Shown here in pieces: positions 34,021 to 44,653 of a stretch of DNA of 64,000 nt. The notes under the pieces are model-generated. The model was not told where the DNA came from. It made no database searches and worked only from the letters and a program-made list of their open reading frames with translations. The DNA is from Luteimonas wenzhouensis (GTDB lineage: Bacteria; Pseudomonadota; Gammaproteobacteria; Xanthomonadales; Xanthomonadaceae): positions 469,733 through 533,732 of the forward strand of contig NZ_VOHE01000003.1 of NCBI RefSeq assembly GCF_007859305.1, given 5' to 3'. The number at the start of each line of letters is the position of its first letter. Within the stretch, counting starts at the first letter, position 1. The position numbers were made by a program, and so were the translations under genes.

Positions 34021-35304
34021 ATGTCCAAGAATCCGCTTTCGCGCCTGACGGCCACAGCTGCCGCCCTGCTGGCCTGCAGCATCCCGTTCCATGCCGCGTA
34101 CGCACAGCCGCAGCCGGCATCCGATCGTGAAGCGTCGTTCGTCATCTTCGGAGACCACGGCTTCATCCCTTCGTACGAGCAGTTCGATGACGACGAAGAG
34201 CCGATCCGTACGCTGGGGGAGTACCTTGCGGTGGAGGCCGAGGACTGGCTGGAGCGCAATCCATCGCTGGAAGGGTTCACCCCGACGCCGTGGACGTTCG
34301 AATCGTCGCTGGGCAGCTTCTACCAGGCCAGCGGCATGTATCCCGTCGCCTGGGCGATGGAAGGCTACTGCAAGTCATGGGGCTGCGATTTCGCGACCAT
34401 GCTCGGCGACAACATCTATCCCGATGGCGCCACCCTGGGCGCCGACGGCATCTCGGACGAGCGGCGGTTCCGTGAAATGCTGGACCAGCCGCTGGGCAGG
34501 CTGGGCGAGGGCGTTGCCGATTTCACGATCTATTCGATGATGGGCAACCACGACTGGCGCGTATCGCGCGAGGCCACATTCGCCCAGGTGGAGTACCTGC
34601 AGCAGCACCCGAATTTCCACATGCCCGACCTGTTCTACCGCGTCGTGCCGCCGGGTTTCGAAGGCAGGCTGGAGCTGTTCGTGATCGACACCGAGATGCT
34701 GCTGGCCGGGACCACGGTGCACAAGGACCGGCTGGACGAGGAGGGCAGGGAACTGCGCACCGGCGAGATGGAGGAGTGGGACCCGCATATCCGCGCACAG
34801 ACCGAAGCCGAGAAGAACATGGTCCCGTGGCTGGAAGAGGCCCTGGCCAGCTCCACTGCGAAGTGGAAGATCGTGCTGGGCCACCACGCGCTCTGGTCGG
34901 GAGGGGGAAGCAAGTACGAGAAGGCCAGGTCGCTGCGGGCGCTGTACATGCCGATCCTGTGCCGCCATGCCGACGCCTATTTCGCCGGCGACGACCACGT
35001 GCTGGAGGTCTACACCGACAGCTGCGCGGGCGTCGAGGGCGCCCGCCCGGGGCCGCTGCCGCTCTTCGTTTCTGGCGCCGCGTCCAAGTACCGGCCGCTG
35101 CACCCGAAGTTCATGGCGCAGCAGCTGGCGAACAACCCGCAGCTGCAAAGCCTCTGGTCGAAGGGCGCGACCTGGGGATTCATGCACGCGCGGACCGACG
35201 GGGATGACTTGGTGGTCCGGGTGTTGACGGCCCCCACCGACTTCTCGGGCGGTTCCGTGCTGGAGGCCGACTTCAGCTTCCGGAACCGGACGGGGGCGGA
35301 CTGA
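34021..35304 (+). CDS. TRAP-like (ACP5-type) exported metallophosphatase
   Basis: Exported phosphatase of 427 residues with signal peptide (ATAAALLACSIPFHAAYAQ). The purple-acid-phosphatase ligand blocks follow in order: FGDHG, LGDNIYPDG (Asp and Tyr ligands), MGNHDW (Asn) and LGHHALWS (His). The last block reads AGDDHVLE instead of the usual GHDH, so one metal-binding His is replaced by Asp. This may change the metal preference or activity. It stands alone behind the compound repeat at 33913-33950, suggesting phosphate or two-component control. Probable role: release of phosphate from esters in the periplasm, alongside the phytases. Confidence 0.82.
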   Translation: MSKNPLSRLTATAAALLACSIPFHAAYAQPQPASDREASFVIFGDHGFIPSYEQFDDDEEPIRTLGEYLAVEAEDWLERNPSLEGFTPTPWTFESSLGSFYQASGMYPVAWAMEGYCKSWGCDFATMLGDNIYPDGATLGADGISDERRFREMLDQPLGRLGEGVADFTIYSMMGNHDWRVSREATFAQVEYLQQHPNFHMPDLFYRVVPPGFEGRLELFVIDTEMLLAGTTVHKDRLDEEGRELRTGEMEEWDPHIRAQTEAEKNMVPWLEEALASSTAKWKIVLGHHALWSGGGSKYEKARSLRALYMPILCRHADAYFAGDDHVLEVYTDSCAGVEGARPGPLPLFVSGAASKYRPLHPKFMAQQLANNPQLQSLWSKGATWGFMHARTDGDDLVVRVLTAPTDFSGGSVLEADFSFRNRTGAD

Positions 35305-35333
35305 CAGCCCGAAGCACGGGATGCGAGCCGGGA

Positions 35334-36830
35334 TCAGGTTGCATCGGCGGCCTTGTTCCGCGGCCCTTCGCGCAGGGCGCGGCCGACCATGGACACCAGC
35401 AGTTCGAGTTCGTCGGACGTGGTTTCGAAGCGCGGAGTGAAGCGCAGCGAGTTGGCGCCGCCGTGGATCACGCCAATGCCGTGCTCGCGCAGCCACTCCT
35501 CGGTCGAATCGGCGCCGTAGCACTTGAACTGCGGGGCGAGTTCGCAGGAAAACAGCAGGCCGGTGCCCTGGACCCCGGTGATCAGGCCGTCGAGCCCGGC
35601 TTGCAGCGCCTGCAGCCGCTCCACCGCCTCGCGCCCGCGCTCGCGGATGTTGGCGCGCAGCTCCGGGGTGAGCTGGTCGAGCACCGCGCAGGCCACGTCC
35701 AGGGCGCGCGGATTGGTGGTCATCGTGTTCCCGTATACGCCCGTGCGGTACAGGCCCGCGGCGCGCTCGGTCACCGCCAGCACCGACAGCGGATACTGGC
35801 CCGCGTTGAGCGCCTTGGAATAGGTTTCCATGTCGGGCGCCTCGATGCCCTCGAAGCCCGGGTAGTCGACGATCGACAGCACGCCGTGCGCGCGCAGGCC
35901 GGCCTGGATCGAATCGACCAGCAGCAGCGAGCCGTGCGCCCTGGTCAGCTCGCGCGCCGCGTCGTAGAACGCGCGCGGCAGGGCGCGACCGGGGTCGCCC
36001 TCGCCCATCACCGGCTCGAGGAACACCGCCTCGACGAACCAGCCGTTGGCCTCGGCGTCGGCGAACGCGCGGCGCAGCGCATCGACGTCGTAAGGCGTGA
36101 TCGCGATGAGCGAATCCTCGCCGCGGAAGCTGGCCAGGTGCTGCAGGTAGGTCTTGCGGGTGGAATCGGAGTACAGCGCGGGCCGCTCGGTGCGGCCGTG
36201 GAAGCTGCCCTTGACCACGATCCGCTTGACCGTCGCGCCGGCGTGGCGCGCGCCCGGATCGGTCATCAGCCGGGTGTTGACGTCGGCGATGCGCGCCGCC
36301 AGGCCCACCGCCTCGGAGCCGGAGTTCAGGCACAGGAAGTGCGAGAACGGGCAACCGCCGATGCTGTGCCCGATCTCGCGGCGCATGGCGCGGTCGAAGC
36401 GCAGCTGCGACAGGCTCGGCGTCATCACGTTGGCCATCGCCTGCGGCCGGGCCATCGCTTCGAGCACGGCCGGCGGCGCGTGGCCGAGGCCGAGCATGCC
36501 GTAGCCGCCCGAGTCGTGGACCACCGCGCCCTTGAGGGTCACGATCCACGGTCCGCGCGCGGTCAGGGCCACGTACGGATTGACCGCGTCGGTCGCGTAG
36601 AAGTTGACGTAGCCGGCCTGCACTGCCTGGATCTGCGCCGGCTCGTCCAGTTCGAGCAGGTCGGCAAAGCCGTCGCGGATGCGCCGGTGCTCGGCCACGG
36701 CGGCATCGATCGCTTCGCGCAGCTCCGGGTGGCCCGCCGCCATGCGATCGATGGTGGCGTCGTCCAGGCCGGTGGTGCGGCGCTGGCCGCCGTGGGCGCG
36801 CAGGGGGGCGAGGGCATCGGTCACGGACAT
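35334..36830 (-). CDS. Class-III pyridoxal-phosphate aminotransferase
   Basis: PLP enzyme of 498 residues. The fold-type-I pattern of class III includes SGSEAVGLAARIAD (cofactor phosphate loop), VKGSFHGRTERPALYSD, LLLVDSIQAGLRAHG (Asp binding the pyridine N) and the Schiff-base Lys339 in YSKALNAGQYP; VYGNTMTTNP completes the dimer site. The ATG is preceded by GGAGGA 6 nt upstream. The substrate cannot be fixed from sequence. The divergent Lrp-type regulator suggests an amino acid such as lysine or ornithine, or an omega-amino acid (inference). There is no evident link to the phytate genes beyond proximity. Confidence 0.88.
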   Translation of the reverse strand: MSVTDALAPLRAHGGQRRTTGLDDATIDRMAAGHPELREAIDAAVAEHRRIRDGFADLLELDEPAQIQAVQAGYVNFYATDAVNPYVALTARGPWIVTLKGAVVHDSGGYGMLGLGHAPPAVLEAMARPQAMANVMTPSLSQLRFDRAMRREIGHSIGGCPFSHFLCLNSGSEAVGLAARIADVNTRLMTDPGARHAGATVKRIVVKGSFHGRTERPALYSDSTRKTYLQHLASFRGEDSLIAITPYDVDALRRAFADAEANGWFVEAVFLEPVMGEGDPGRALPRAFYDAARELTRAHGSLLLVDSIQAGLRAHGVLSIVDYPGFEGIEAPDMETYSKALNAGQYPLSVLAVTERAAGLYRTGVYGNTMTTNPRALDVACAVLDQLTPELRANIRERGREAVERLQALQAGLDGLITGVQGTGLLFSCELAPQFKCYGADSTEEWLREHGIGVIHGGANSLRFTPRFETTSDELELLVSMVGRALREGPRNKAADAT

Positions 36831-37003
36831 CGGCGTTCCTCCGGAAGTGGGGCCGCTGCCGCCGGTGGGCCGGCGTCGTCGGGCGGGAGGCCAGCAAGCG
36901 GCATTGGATTCCAATTATCGGGGGCCTGTTCGTCGCATGACAGGGCCGATCCGCGCAAAATTCAGTATGATTTCGGCATATCGACGAAAGTTCTGGACGA
37001 TTC

Positions 37004-37435
37004 ATGAAGATCACCCCGGCCGATCTGCAGCTGCTGTCGGCGCTGCGCGAGAACGCCCGTGCCTCGACTGCCGAGATCGCCCGCCGGCTGGGGCTGTCGC
37101 GCACCACGGTGCAGAGCCGGATCGACCGGCTCGAGCGCGATGGCGTGATCCGCGGCTACACCGTGCGCGTGAACGAGGACGTCGAGCGCAACCACATCCG
37201 CGCCCACATCCTGATTACCGTGCTGCCCAAGCAGATGCCGGCGGTGGTCCAGGCGCTGTACGCGATGCCTGAGGTGCGCAGCCTGCATTCGGTGAGCGGC
37301 GCGCACGACCTGGTGGCCATGGGCGTGGTGCCGACCGTGGGTGACATGGACGAGCTCACCGACCGCATTGGCGCGGTCGACGGCGTGGAGCGCACCACCT
37401 CCGCGGTGATCCTCTCCACCAAGTTCGAAAGGTAA
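37004..37435 (+). CDS. Lrp/AsnC-family transcriptional regulator
   Basis: Regulator of 143 residues. The N-terminal helix-turn-helix (LQLLSALRENARASTAEIARRLGLSRTTVQSRIDRLERDGVI region, about residues 8-48) and the C-terminal RAM/ligand-binding domain (AHILITVLPKQMPAVVQALY, VHSVSGAHDLV-like segment) match Lrp/AsnC. The gene faces the aminotransferase across a 173-bp promoter region and probably controls it in response to its amino acid substrate (inference). It is followed by a repeat-rich non-coding stretch. Confidence 0.93.
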   Translation: MKITPADLQLLSALRENARASTAEIARRLGLSRTTVQSRIDRLERDGVIRGYTVRVNEDVERNHIRAHILITVLPKQMPAVVQALYAMPEVRSLHSVSGAHDLVAMGVVPTVGDMDELTDRIGAVDGVERTTSAVILSTKFER

Positions 37436-37466
37436 GCGTCCTTCGCCGCAAGCGAAGGACACCACC

Positions 37467-37892
37467 GCCCCTCCCCCGCCCGCGGGGGAGGGTGGAACCG
37501 CTTGCGGAGCAAGCGGTGGGGTGGGGGCAGGCTCCGTGGCGAAGCTGGTCGGTGCTGTGCGTGCCCCCCTCCCGACCTCCCCCCGCAAGCGGGGGGAGGA
37601 GCGGATGGCGCGTCGCATGTGCCCCTCCCCCGCCCGCGGGGGAGGGGGGAACCGCTTGCGAAGCAAGCGGTGGGGTGGGGGCAGGCTCCCTGACGAAGAT
37701 GGTCGGTGCTGCGCATGCCCCCCCTCCCGGCCTCCCCGCAAGCGGAGGGAGGAGCGGATGGCGCGCGGTCGGGGCGGGTCCCCTGCGGGCAAGCGGTGCT
37801 GTCTGGGGGGCGTCGGAAAGTCGAGGCGGATTTGCGGCCGCGGGTGCCCCGTCGCCCCTCCCCCCGCTTGCGGGGGGAGGCTGGGAGGGGGG
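37467..37892. repeat. GC-rich hairpin repeats, two tandem units of about 154 bp plus a partial unit
   Basis: The 489-bp gap between the Lrp gene and queA holds two near-identical units (starting 37467 and 37621). Each contains CCCCTCCCCCGCCCGCGGGG-type hairpins, CCGCTTGCNNAGCAAGCGG stems, GGCAGGCTCC and a CCTCCCC...GCAAGC...GGGGAGG stem. A shortened third hairpin (about 37853-37892) lies just before queA. Such intergenic GC stems are common in Lysobacteraceae genomes. No credible gene is present; frames through it are repeat artefacts. They may terminate the upstream transcript. Confidence 0.8.
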
Positions 37893-37924
37893 CCGGCGAA
37901 CGGCCGCCGCCCTACAATTCCCCG

Positions 37925-38959
37925 ATGAAGAAGTCCGACTTCCACTACGAACTGCCGCCGGAGCTGATCGCGCAGGAGCCGCTGCCCGAGCGCTCTGGCA
38001 GCCGGATGCTGGTGCTTCCGCCCGGCCAGGCGCCGCCGGTGGATGCGCGCATTCGCCAGCTGGGCGACTGGCTGCGGCCGGGCGACCTGCTGGTGTTCAA
38101 CGACACCCGCGTGATCCCGGCGCGGCTGTTCGGGCAGAAGGACACCGGCGGGCGGGTCGAGATCCTGGTCGAGCGACTGCTGCCCGGCAACCGCGCACGT
38201 GTCCAGCTGGGCGTGAGCAAGCCGCCGAAGCCAGGCGCGCGCATCGCGCTCGACGCCGGGGGCGCCGCGGTGGTGATCGCGCGCGAGGGCGGCTTCTACG
38301 ACCTCCGGTTCGAAGTCGACGACGCGCTCGAGTCCTGGCTGTTCAAGGCCGGGCGACTGCCGCTGCCGCCCTACATCCGGCGCGAGCCGGGGCGCGACGA
38401 CATCGAGCGCTACCAGACCGTGTTCGCGCGCGAGGCCGGCGCGGTCGCCGCGCCCACCGCCGGGCTGCATTTCGACGATGCGCTGCTGGACGCGCTGCGC
38501 GCGCGCGGCGTGGACTTCGGCCACGTCACCCTGCACGTGGGCGCGGGGACCTTCCAGCCGGTGCGTAGCGACGACCTGCGCCAGCACGCCATGCACAGCG
38601 AGTGGATCAACGTCGGCCCGGCGCTGGTCGCGCAGGTGCGGCGCGTGCGCGAGGCCGGCGGCCGCGTGGTGGCGGTCGGGACCACCGTGGTGCGCGCGCT
38701 GGAAAGTGCGAGCGCCGGCGGCGAGCTGCGGCCGCATTCGGGCGAGACCTCGATCTTCATCTTCCCCGGCTACCGGATCCGCAGCGTCGATGCACTGCTG
38801 ACCAACTTCCACCTGCCCGAATCGACCCTGCTGATGCTGGTGTCCGCCTTCGCCGGGCGCGAGCGCATCCTGGCCGCGTACACGCACGCGGTGCGCGAGC
38901 GCTACCGGTTCTTTTCCTACGGCGACGCGATGCTGCTGCTGGGCGAGGCCTTCGCCTGA
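37925..38959 (+). CDS. queA: S-adenosylmethionine:tRNA ribosyltransferase-isomerase
   Basis: Queuosine biosynthesis: transfers the ribosyl moiety of SAM to preQ1 in tRNA, giving epoxyqueuosine. The 344-residue protein shows the QueA landmarks FHYELPPELIAQEPLPERSGSRM, LVFNDTRVIPARLFG, LPLPPYIRR, AAPTAGLHF, HVTLHVGAGTF and TNFHLPESTLLMLVSAFAG. The ATG at 37925 follows the repeat region. Its partner tgt is usually the next gene; here the ferric iron transporter genes intervene. Confidence 0.97.
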   Translation: MKKSDFHYELPPELIAQEPLPERSGSRMLVLPPGQAPPVDARIRQLGDWLRPGDLLVFNDTRVIPARLFGQKDTGGRVEILVERLLPGNRARVQLGVSKPPKPGARIALDAGGAAVVIAREGGFYDLRFEVDDALESWLFKAGRLPLPPYIRREPGRDDIERYQTVFAREAGAVAAPTAGLHFDDALLDALRARGVDFGHVTLHVGAGTFQPVRSDDLRQHAMHSEWINVGPALVAQVRRVREAGGRVVAVGTTVVRALESASAGGELRPHSGETSIFIFPGYRIRSVDALLTNFHLPESTLLMLVSAFAGRERILAAYTHAVRERYRFFSYGDAMLLLGEAFA

Positions 38960-39007
38960 GCCGGCGGGACCGGGCGTTCCAGCCGCGTGGGGTGCCGTGC
39001 GGAAAGC

Positions 39008-39028
39008 GGATGAGTACAATTCTCATTT
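39008..39028 (+). promoter_or_regulatory. Candidate Fur box before the iron ABC operon
   Basis: The near-palindrome with arms ATGAG (39010-39014) and CTCAT (39022-39026) reads AATGAGAATTGTACTCAT on the minus strand, close to Fur boxes of the form AATGAGAATNATTCTCATT. It lies 40 bp before the substrate-binding protein gene. This predicts iron repression of the transporter. Confidence 0.6.
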
Positions 39029-39067
39029 CCGGCCCGCCCCGGCCGCCCCCACGCCAGGAGTGACACC

Positions 39068-40150
39068 ATGCAACCATTCCGTGCCGTCCGCGCGGCCGTG
39101 ACCGCCACCTTGCTGCTGCTGCTCGCGGCCTGCGGAGGCCAGGGCACCCCGGACGCCGCCGCGCAGGGCACGGGCGCCGCCCCGGCCGACGCCGGCGAGG
39201 TCAACCTCTACACCACGCGCGAGCCCGGCCTGATCCAGCCCCTGCTCGATGCCTTCACCGCGTCCACCGGGATCCGCGTCAACACCGTGTTCGTGCGCGA
39301 TGGCCTGCTCGAGCGGGTGCGCGCCGAGGGCGAGCGCTCGCCGGCGGACGTGCTGATGACGGTGGACACCGGCAACCTGCTCGACCTGGTGGACGACGGC
39401 CGCACCCAGCCGGTGGAGTCTGCGGTGCTGGCCGAGGCGATCCCGGCGCACCTGCGCGGCGCGGACGGGCACTGGTTCGCGCTGTCGCTGCGCGACCGCA
39501 TCCTCTACGCGGCCAGGGACCTGGAGCTGGACACCTTCACCTACGAGGAACTGGCCGACCCGAAGTGGAGGGGCCGGGTGTGCATCCGCTCCGGCCAGCA
39601 TCCCTACAACACCAGCCTGATCGCGGCGATGATTGCCCACGCCGGCGCGGAGAAGACCGAACAGTGGTTGCGCGGCGTCAAGGCCAACCTGGCGCGCAAG
39701 GCCGCCGGCGGCGACCGCGACGTGGCCCGCGACATCCTCGCCGGCATCTGCGACATCGGCATCGCCAACGCCTACTACGTGGGGCGGATGAAGAACGCCG
39801 AGCCCGGCAGCGAGCAGCACCAGTGGGGCGAGGCGATCCGGGTGGTCCGCCCGACCTTCGCCAGCGCCGCGGACGGCGGCACCCACGTCAACATCAGCGG
39901 CGCCGCGGTCGCCAGGCACGCGCCCAACCGCGACAACGCGGTGAAGCTGCTCGAATACCTGGTCTCGGACGAGGCGCAGAGCCTGTACGCGCGCGCCAAC
40001 TACGAGTACCCGGTGAAGGCCGGGGTCGAACTCGACCCGGTGGTCGCCAGCTTCGGCGCGATGAAGGTGGACGCGCTGCCGCTGACCGAGGTCGCCAGGC
40101 ACCGCCGCCAGGCCAGCGAGCTGGTGGACAAGGTGGGCTTCGACCACTGA
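39068..40150 (+). CDS. Ferric iron ABC transporter substrate-binding lipoprotein (FbpA/AfuA type)
   Basis: Periplasmic Fe(III)-binding protein of 360 residues. A lipoprotein signal (ATLLLLLAAC) is followed by the type-II binding fold: VNLYTTREPGLIQPLLDAFTASTGI, RADVLM-like ADVLMTVDTGNL, RSGQHPYNTSLIAAM and ICDIGIANAYYVG, whose paired Tyr residues bind iron in this family. GISGAAVARHAPN and YLVSDEAQ complete the pattern. It is followed by permease and ATPase genes and preceded by a Fur-box-like site, supporting an iron role. Confidence 0.9.
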   Translation: MQPFRAVRAAVTATLLLLLAACGGQGTPDAAAQGTGAAPADAGEVNLYTTREPGLIQPLLDAFTASTGIRVNTVFVRDGLLERVRAEGERSPADVLMTVDTGNLLDLVDDGRTQPVESAVLAEAIPAHLRGADGHWFALSLRDRILYAARDLELDTFTYEELADPKWRGRVCIRSGQHPYNTSLIAAMIAHAGAEKTEQWLRGVKANLARKAAGGDRDVARDILAGICDIGIANAYYVGRMKNAEPGSEQHQWGEAIRVVRPTFASAADGGTHVNISGAAVARHAPNRDNAVKLLEYLVSDEAQSLYARANYEYPVKAGVELDPVVASFGAMKVDALPLTEVARHRRQASELVDKVGFDH

Positions 40151-40195
40151 CGCCATGGCGGCCGGCACGCGCCGGCCGCGGATCCCGCCGCCGAC

Positions 40196-41895
40196 ATGAA
40201 CGCGATCGCCACCGCCATCGTGCCCGCGCCCGCAGGCGCGGCCCGGTCGCGCCCGGACGGCTGGCTGCTGGCCGCGCTGCTGGTCGCGGCGCTGGTGGTG
40301 CTGCCGCTGCTGGCGCTGGCCTGGACCGCGGCCCAGGGCAGCGACGGGCTGTGGTCGCACATCGCGGCCAACGTGCTGCCGCGCGCGGCCTGGAACACGG
40401 CCCTGCTGCTGCTGGGCGTGGGCGCGCTGGTGGTGTCGATCGGCACCGGGGCCGCCTGGCTGGTGACCGCCTACGAGTTCCCGGGCCGGGCCACGATGGC
40501 CTGGGCGCTGCTGCTGCCGCTGGCGGTGCCCACCTACATCGTCGCCTACGCCTACCTCGACCTGCTGCATCCGCTGGGGCCGGTGCAGGGCGCGGTGCGC
40601 GCGCTGCTGGGCTACGACAGCCCCCGCGACTTCCGGTTGCCCGACATCCGCGGCCTGGCCGGCTGCATCGTGCTGCTGGGCTTCGTGCTGTACCCGTACG
40701 TGTACATGACCACGCGGGCGATGTTCATGACCCAGGCCGCCAGCCTGCTGGAGGCCGCGCGCACCCTGGGCGCGGGCCGCGCGGCGCTGTTCTTCCGGGT
40801 GGCGCTGCCGCTGGCGCGGCCGGCGATCGCGGTGGGCGCGGCGCTGGCGCTGCTGGAAACGCTCAACGACATCGGCGCCTCGGAGTTCCTTGGCGTGCAG
40901 ACGCTCACGGTCTCGGTCTACACCACGTGGATCACCCGCAGCGACCTGCCCGGGGCGGCCCAGATCGCGCTGGCGATGCTGCTGCTGGTGGTGGGCCTGA
41001 TCGCGCTGGAACGTCATGGCCGCAAGCGCCAGCGCTACGCCAGCACGCTGCGGCCGCGGCCGATGCAGCGCCAGCGCCTGCGCGGCGCGGCGGCGTGGCT
41101 GGCGCTGGGCCTGGCGGCGCTGCCGGTGCTGGTCGGCTTCGTGGCGCCGAGCGCCTACCTGGTGGCCGAGACCTGGCAGCGGCTGGGGCAGGGTGCCGGG
41201 GTGGCACCGGCGTTGTGGACCAGCGCGTGGAACACGCTGCGGGTGGCGGCGCTGGCGACCGTGGCCACGGTCCTCGCCGGGCTGGTGCTGGCCTGGGCGC
41301 TGCGGCTGGCGCAGGCCCGCCGGCGCACGCGCCTGGCCGCGACCGCGCTGCGCCTGGGCAGCCTGGGCTACGCGGTCCCGGGCACGGTGCTGGCAATCGG
41401 CCTGCTGGCGCCGCTGGCCTGGTTCGACAACGGCGCCAACCTGGTGCTGGGCAGCCTGGGCCTGGAGCCACGGATGCTGCTGATGGGGTCGTCCTGGGCG
41501 CTGGTGCTGGCCTACGTGCTGCGCTTCGCGATCATCGCCGCGGGCGGCACCGAGGCCGGGCTGGCGCGGATCCCGCCATCGCTCGACCAGGCCGCGCGCG
41601 GTCTGGGCGACAGTCCCGGGACGATGCTGTGGCGGGTGCACCTGCCGCTGCTGCGGCCGGCGCTGGCGGCGGCGGCGCTGCTGGTGTTCGTCGATGCGAT
41701 GAAGGAGCTGCCCGCGACCCTGCTGCTGCGGCCGCTCAACTTCGAAACCCTGGCGACCTGGCTGTACGCAGACGCCGCGCGCGGGGCCTACGAGGACGGC
41801 GCGGTGGCGGCGCTGCTGATCGTGCTGGCCGGCCTGCTGCCGGTGATCCTGCTGGCGCGCACCGGGCTGGCCTGGGGGCGCGAGGGGGCGGGGCG

Positions 41896-41899
<4 letters not shown>
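40196..41899 (+). CDS. Ferric iron ABC transporter permease (FbpB/AfuB type, fused double domain)
   Basis: Membrane permease of 567 residues made of two homologous halves of about six helices each. Each half has a binding-protein-dependent transport EAA loop: SLLEAARTLGAGRAALFFRVALPLARP in the first (about residues 182-208) and QAARGLGDSPGTMLWRVHLPLLRP in the second (about 463-486). The double-length form is typical of FbpB/SfuB. The ATG lies 45 bp after the binding protein gene, and the stop overlaps the ATPase start by 4 nt. Confidence 0.92.
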
Positions 41900-44080
<2,181 letters not shown>

Positions 44081-44181
44081 CCCCCGCGCGGGGGCGGGCG
44101 GGGCCTCCGGGGCGCCCGCCGGGTGGCCGGCCCGGCACCGTGGCATAATTCCCGGCTGTTTTCGCCAATGGACCCGATCCG

Positions 44182-44523
44182 ATGAACCTGCTCGACCTGC
44201 TGATCGCCCCGGCCCATGCCCAGGCCGCCGGCGCCGCCCCCCAGGGAGGCGGGCTGGGCGTCCTGCTGATGCCCATCGCGCTGATCGCGATCATGTACTT
44301 CCTGATGATCCGGCCGCAGATGAAGAAGCAGAAGGAGCATCGGGCGATGCTCGAGAAGCTGGCGGTGGGCGACGAGGTCATCACCAGCGGCGGCATCGGC
44401 GGCGTGGTGCGGTCGCTCGGCGAGAGCTTCGTGACCGTGGAGATCGCCGACCGGGTGGAGATCCGCGTGCAGAAGGGCGCGATCGTCCACGTCCTGCCCA
44501 AGGGCACGCTCAAGGCGGCCTGA
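44182..44523 (+). CDS. yajC: Preprotein translocase subunit YajC
   Basis: Small Sec accessory protein of 113 residues that associates with SecDF. It has a single transmembrane segment (GVLLMPIALIAIMYFLMIRPQMKKQKEH) at about residues 28-50 and a cytoplasmic domain with GDEVITSGGIGGVV and VEIRVQKGAIVHVLPKGTL. It is located before secD as in most proteobacteria. CATAAT at 44143 may be the -10 of its promoter. Confidence 0.97.
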   Translation: MNLLDLLIAPAHAQAAGAAPQGGGLGVLLMPIALIAIMYFLMIRPQMKKQKEHRAMLEKLAVGDEVITSGGIGGVVRSLGESFVTVEIADRVEIRVQKGAIVHVLPKGTLKAA

Positions 44524-44653
44524 TCCCTGCGGACGCGGCGCGCCGCCGGCTCCGCCGGCGACGCACCCCGAACGCGCACACTCGTCCCGCCCCCCGGGCG
44601 GGCACGGAGCGGGGCCGCGAGGCCCGCGCCCGATTCCGCAGACGAATCCCGCA

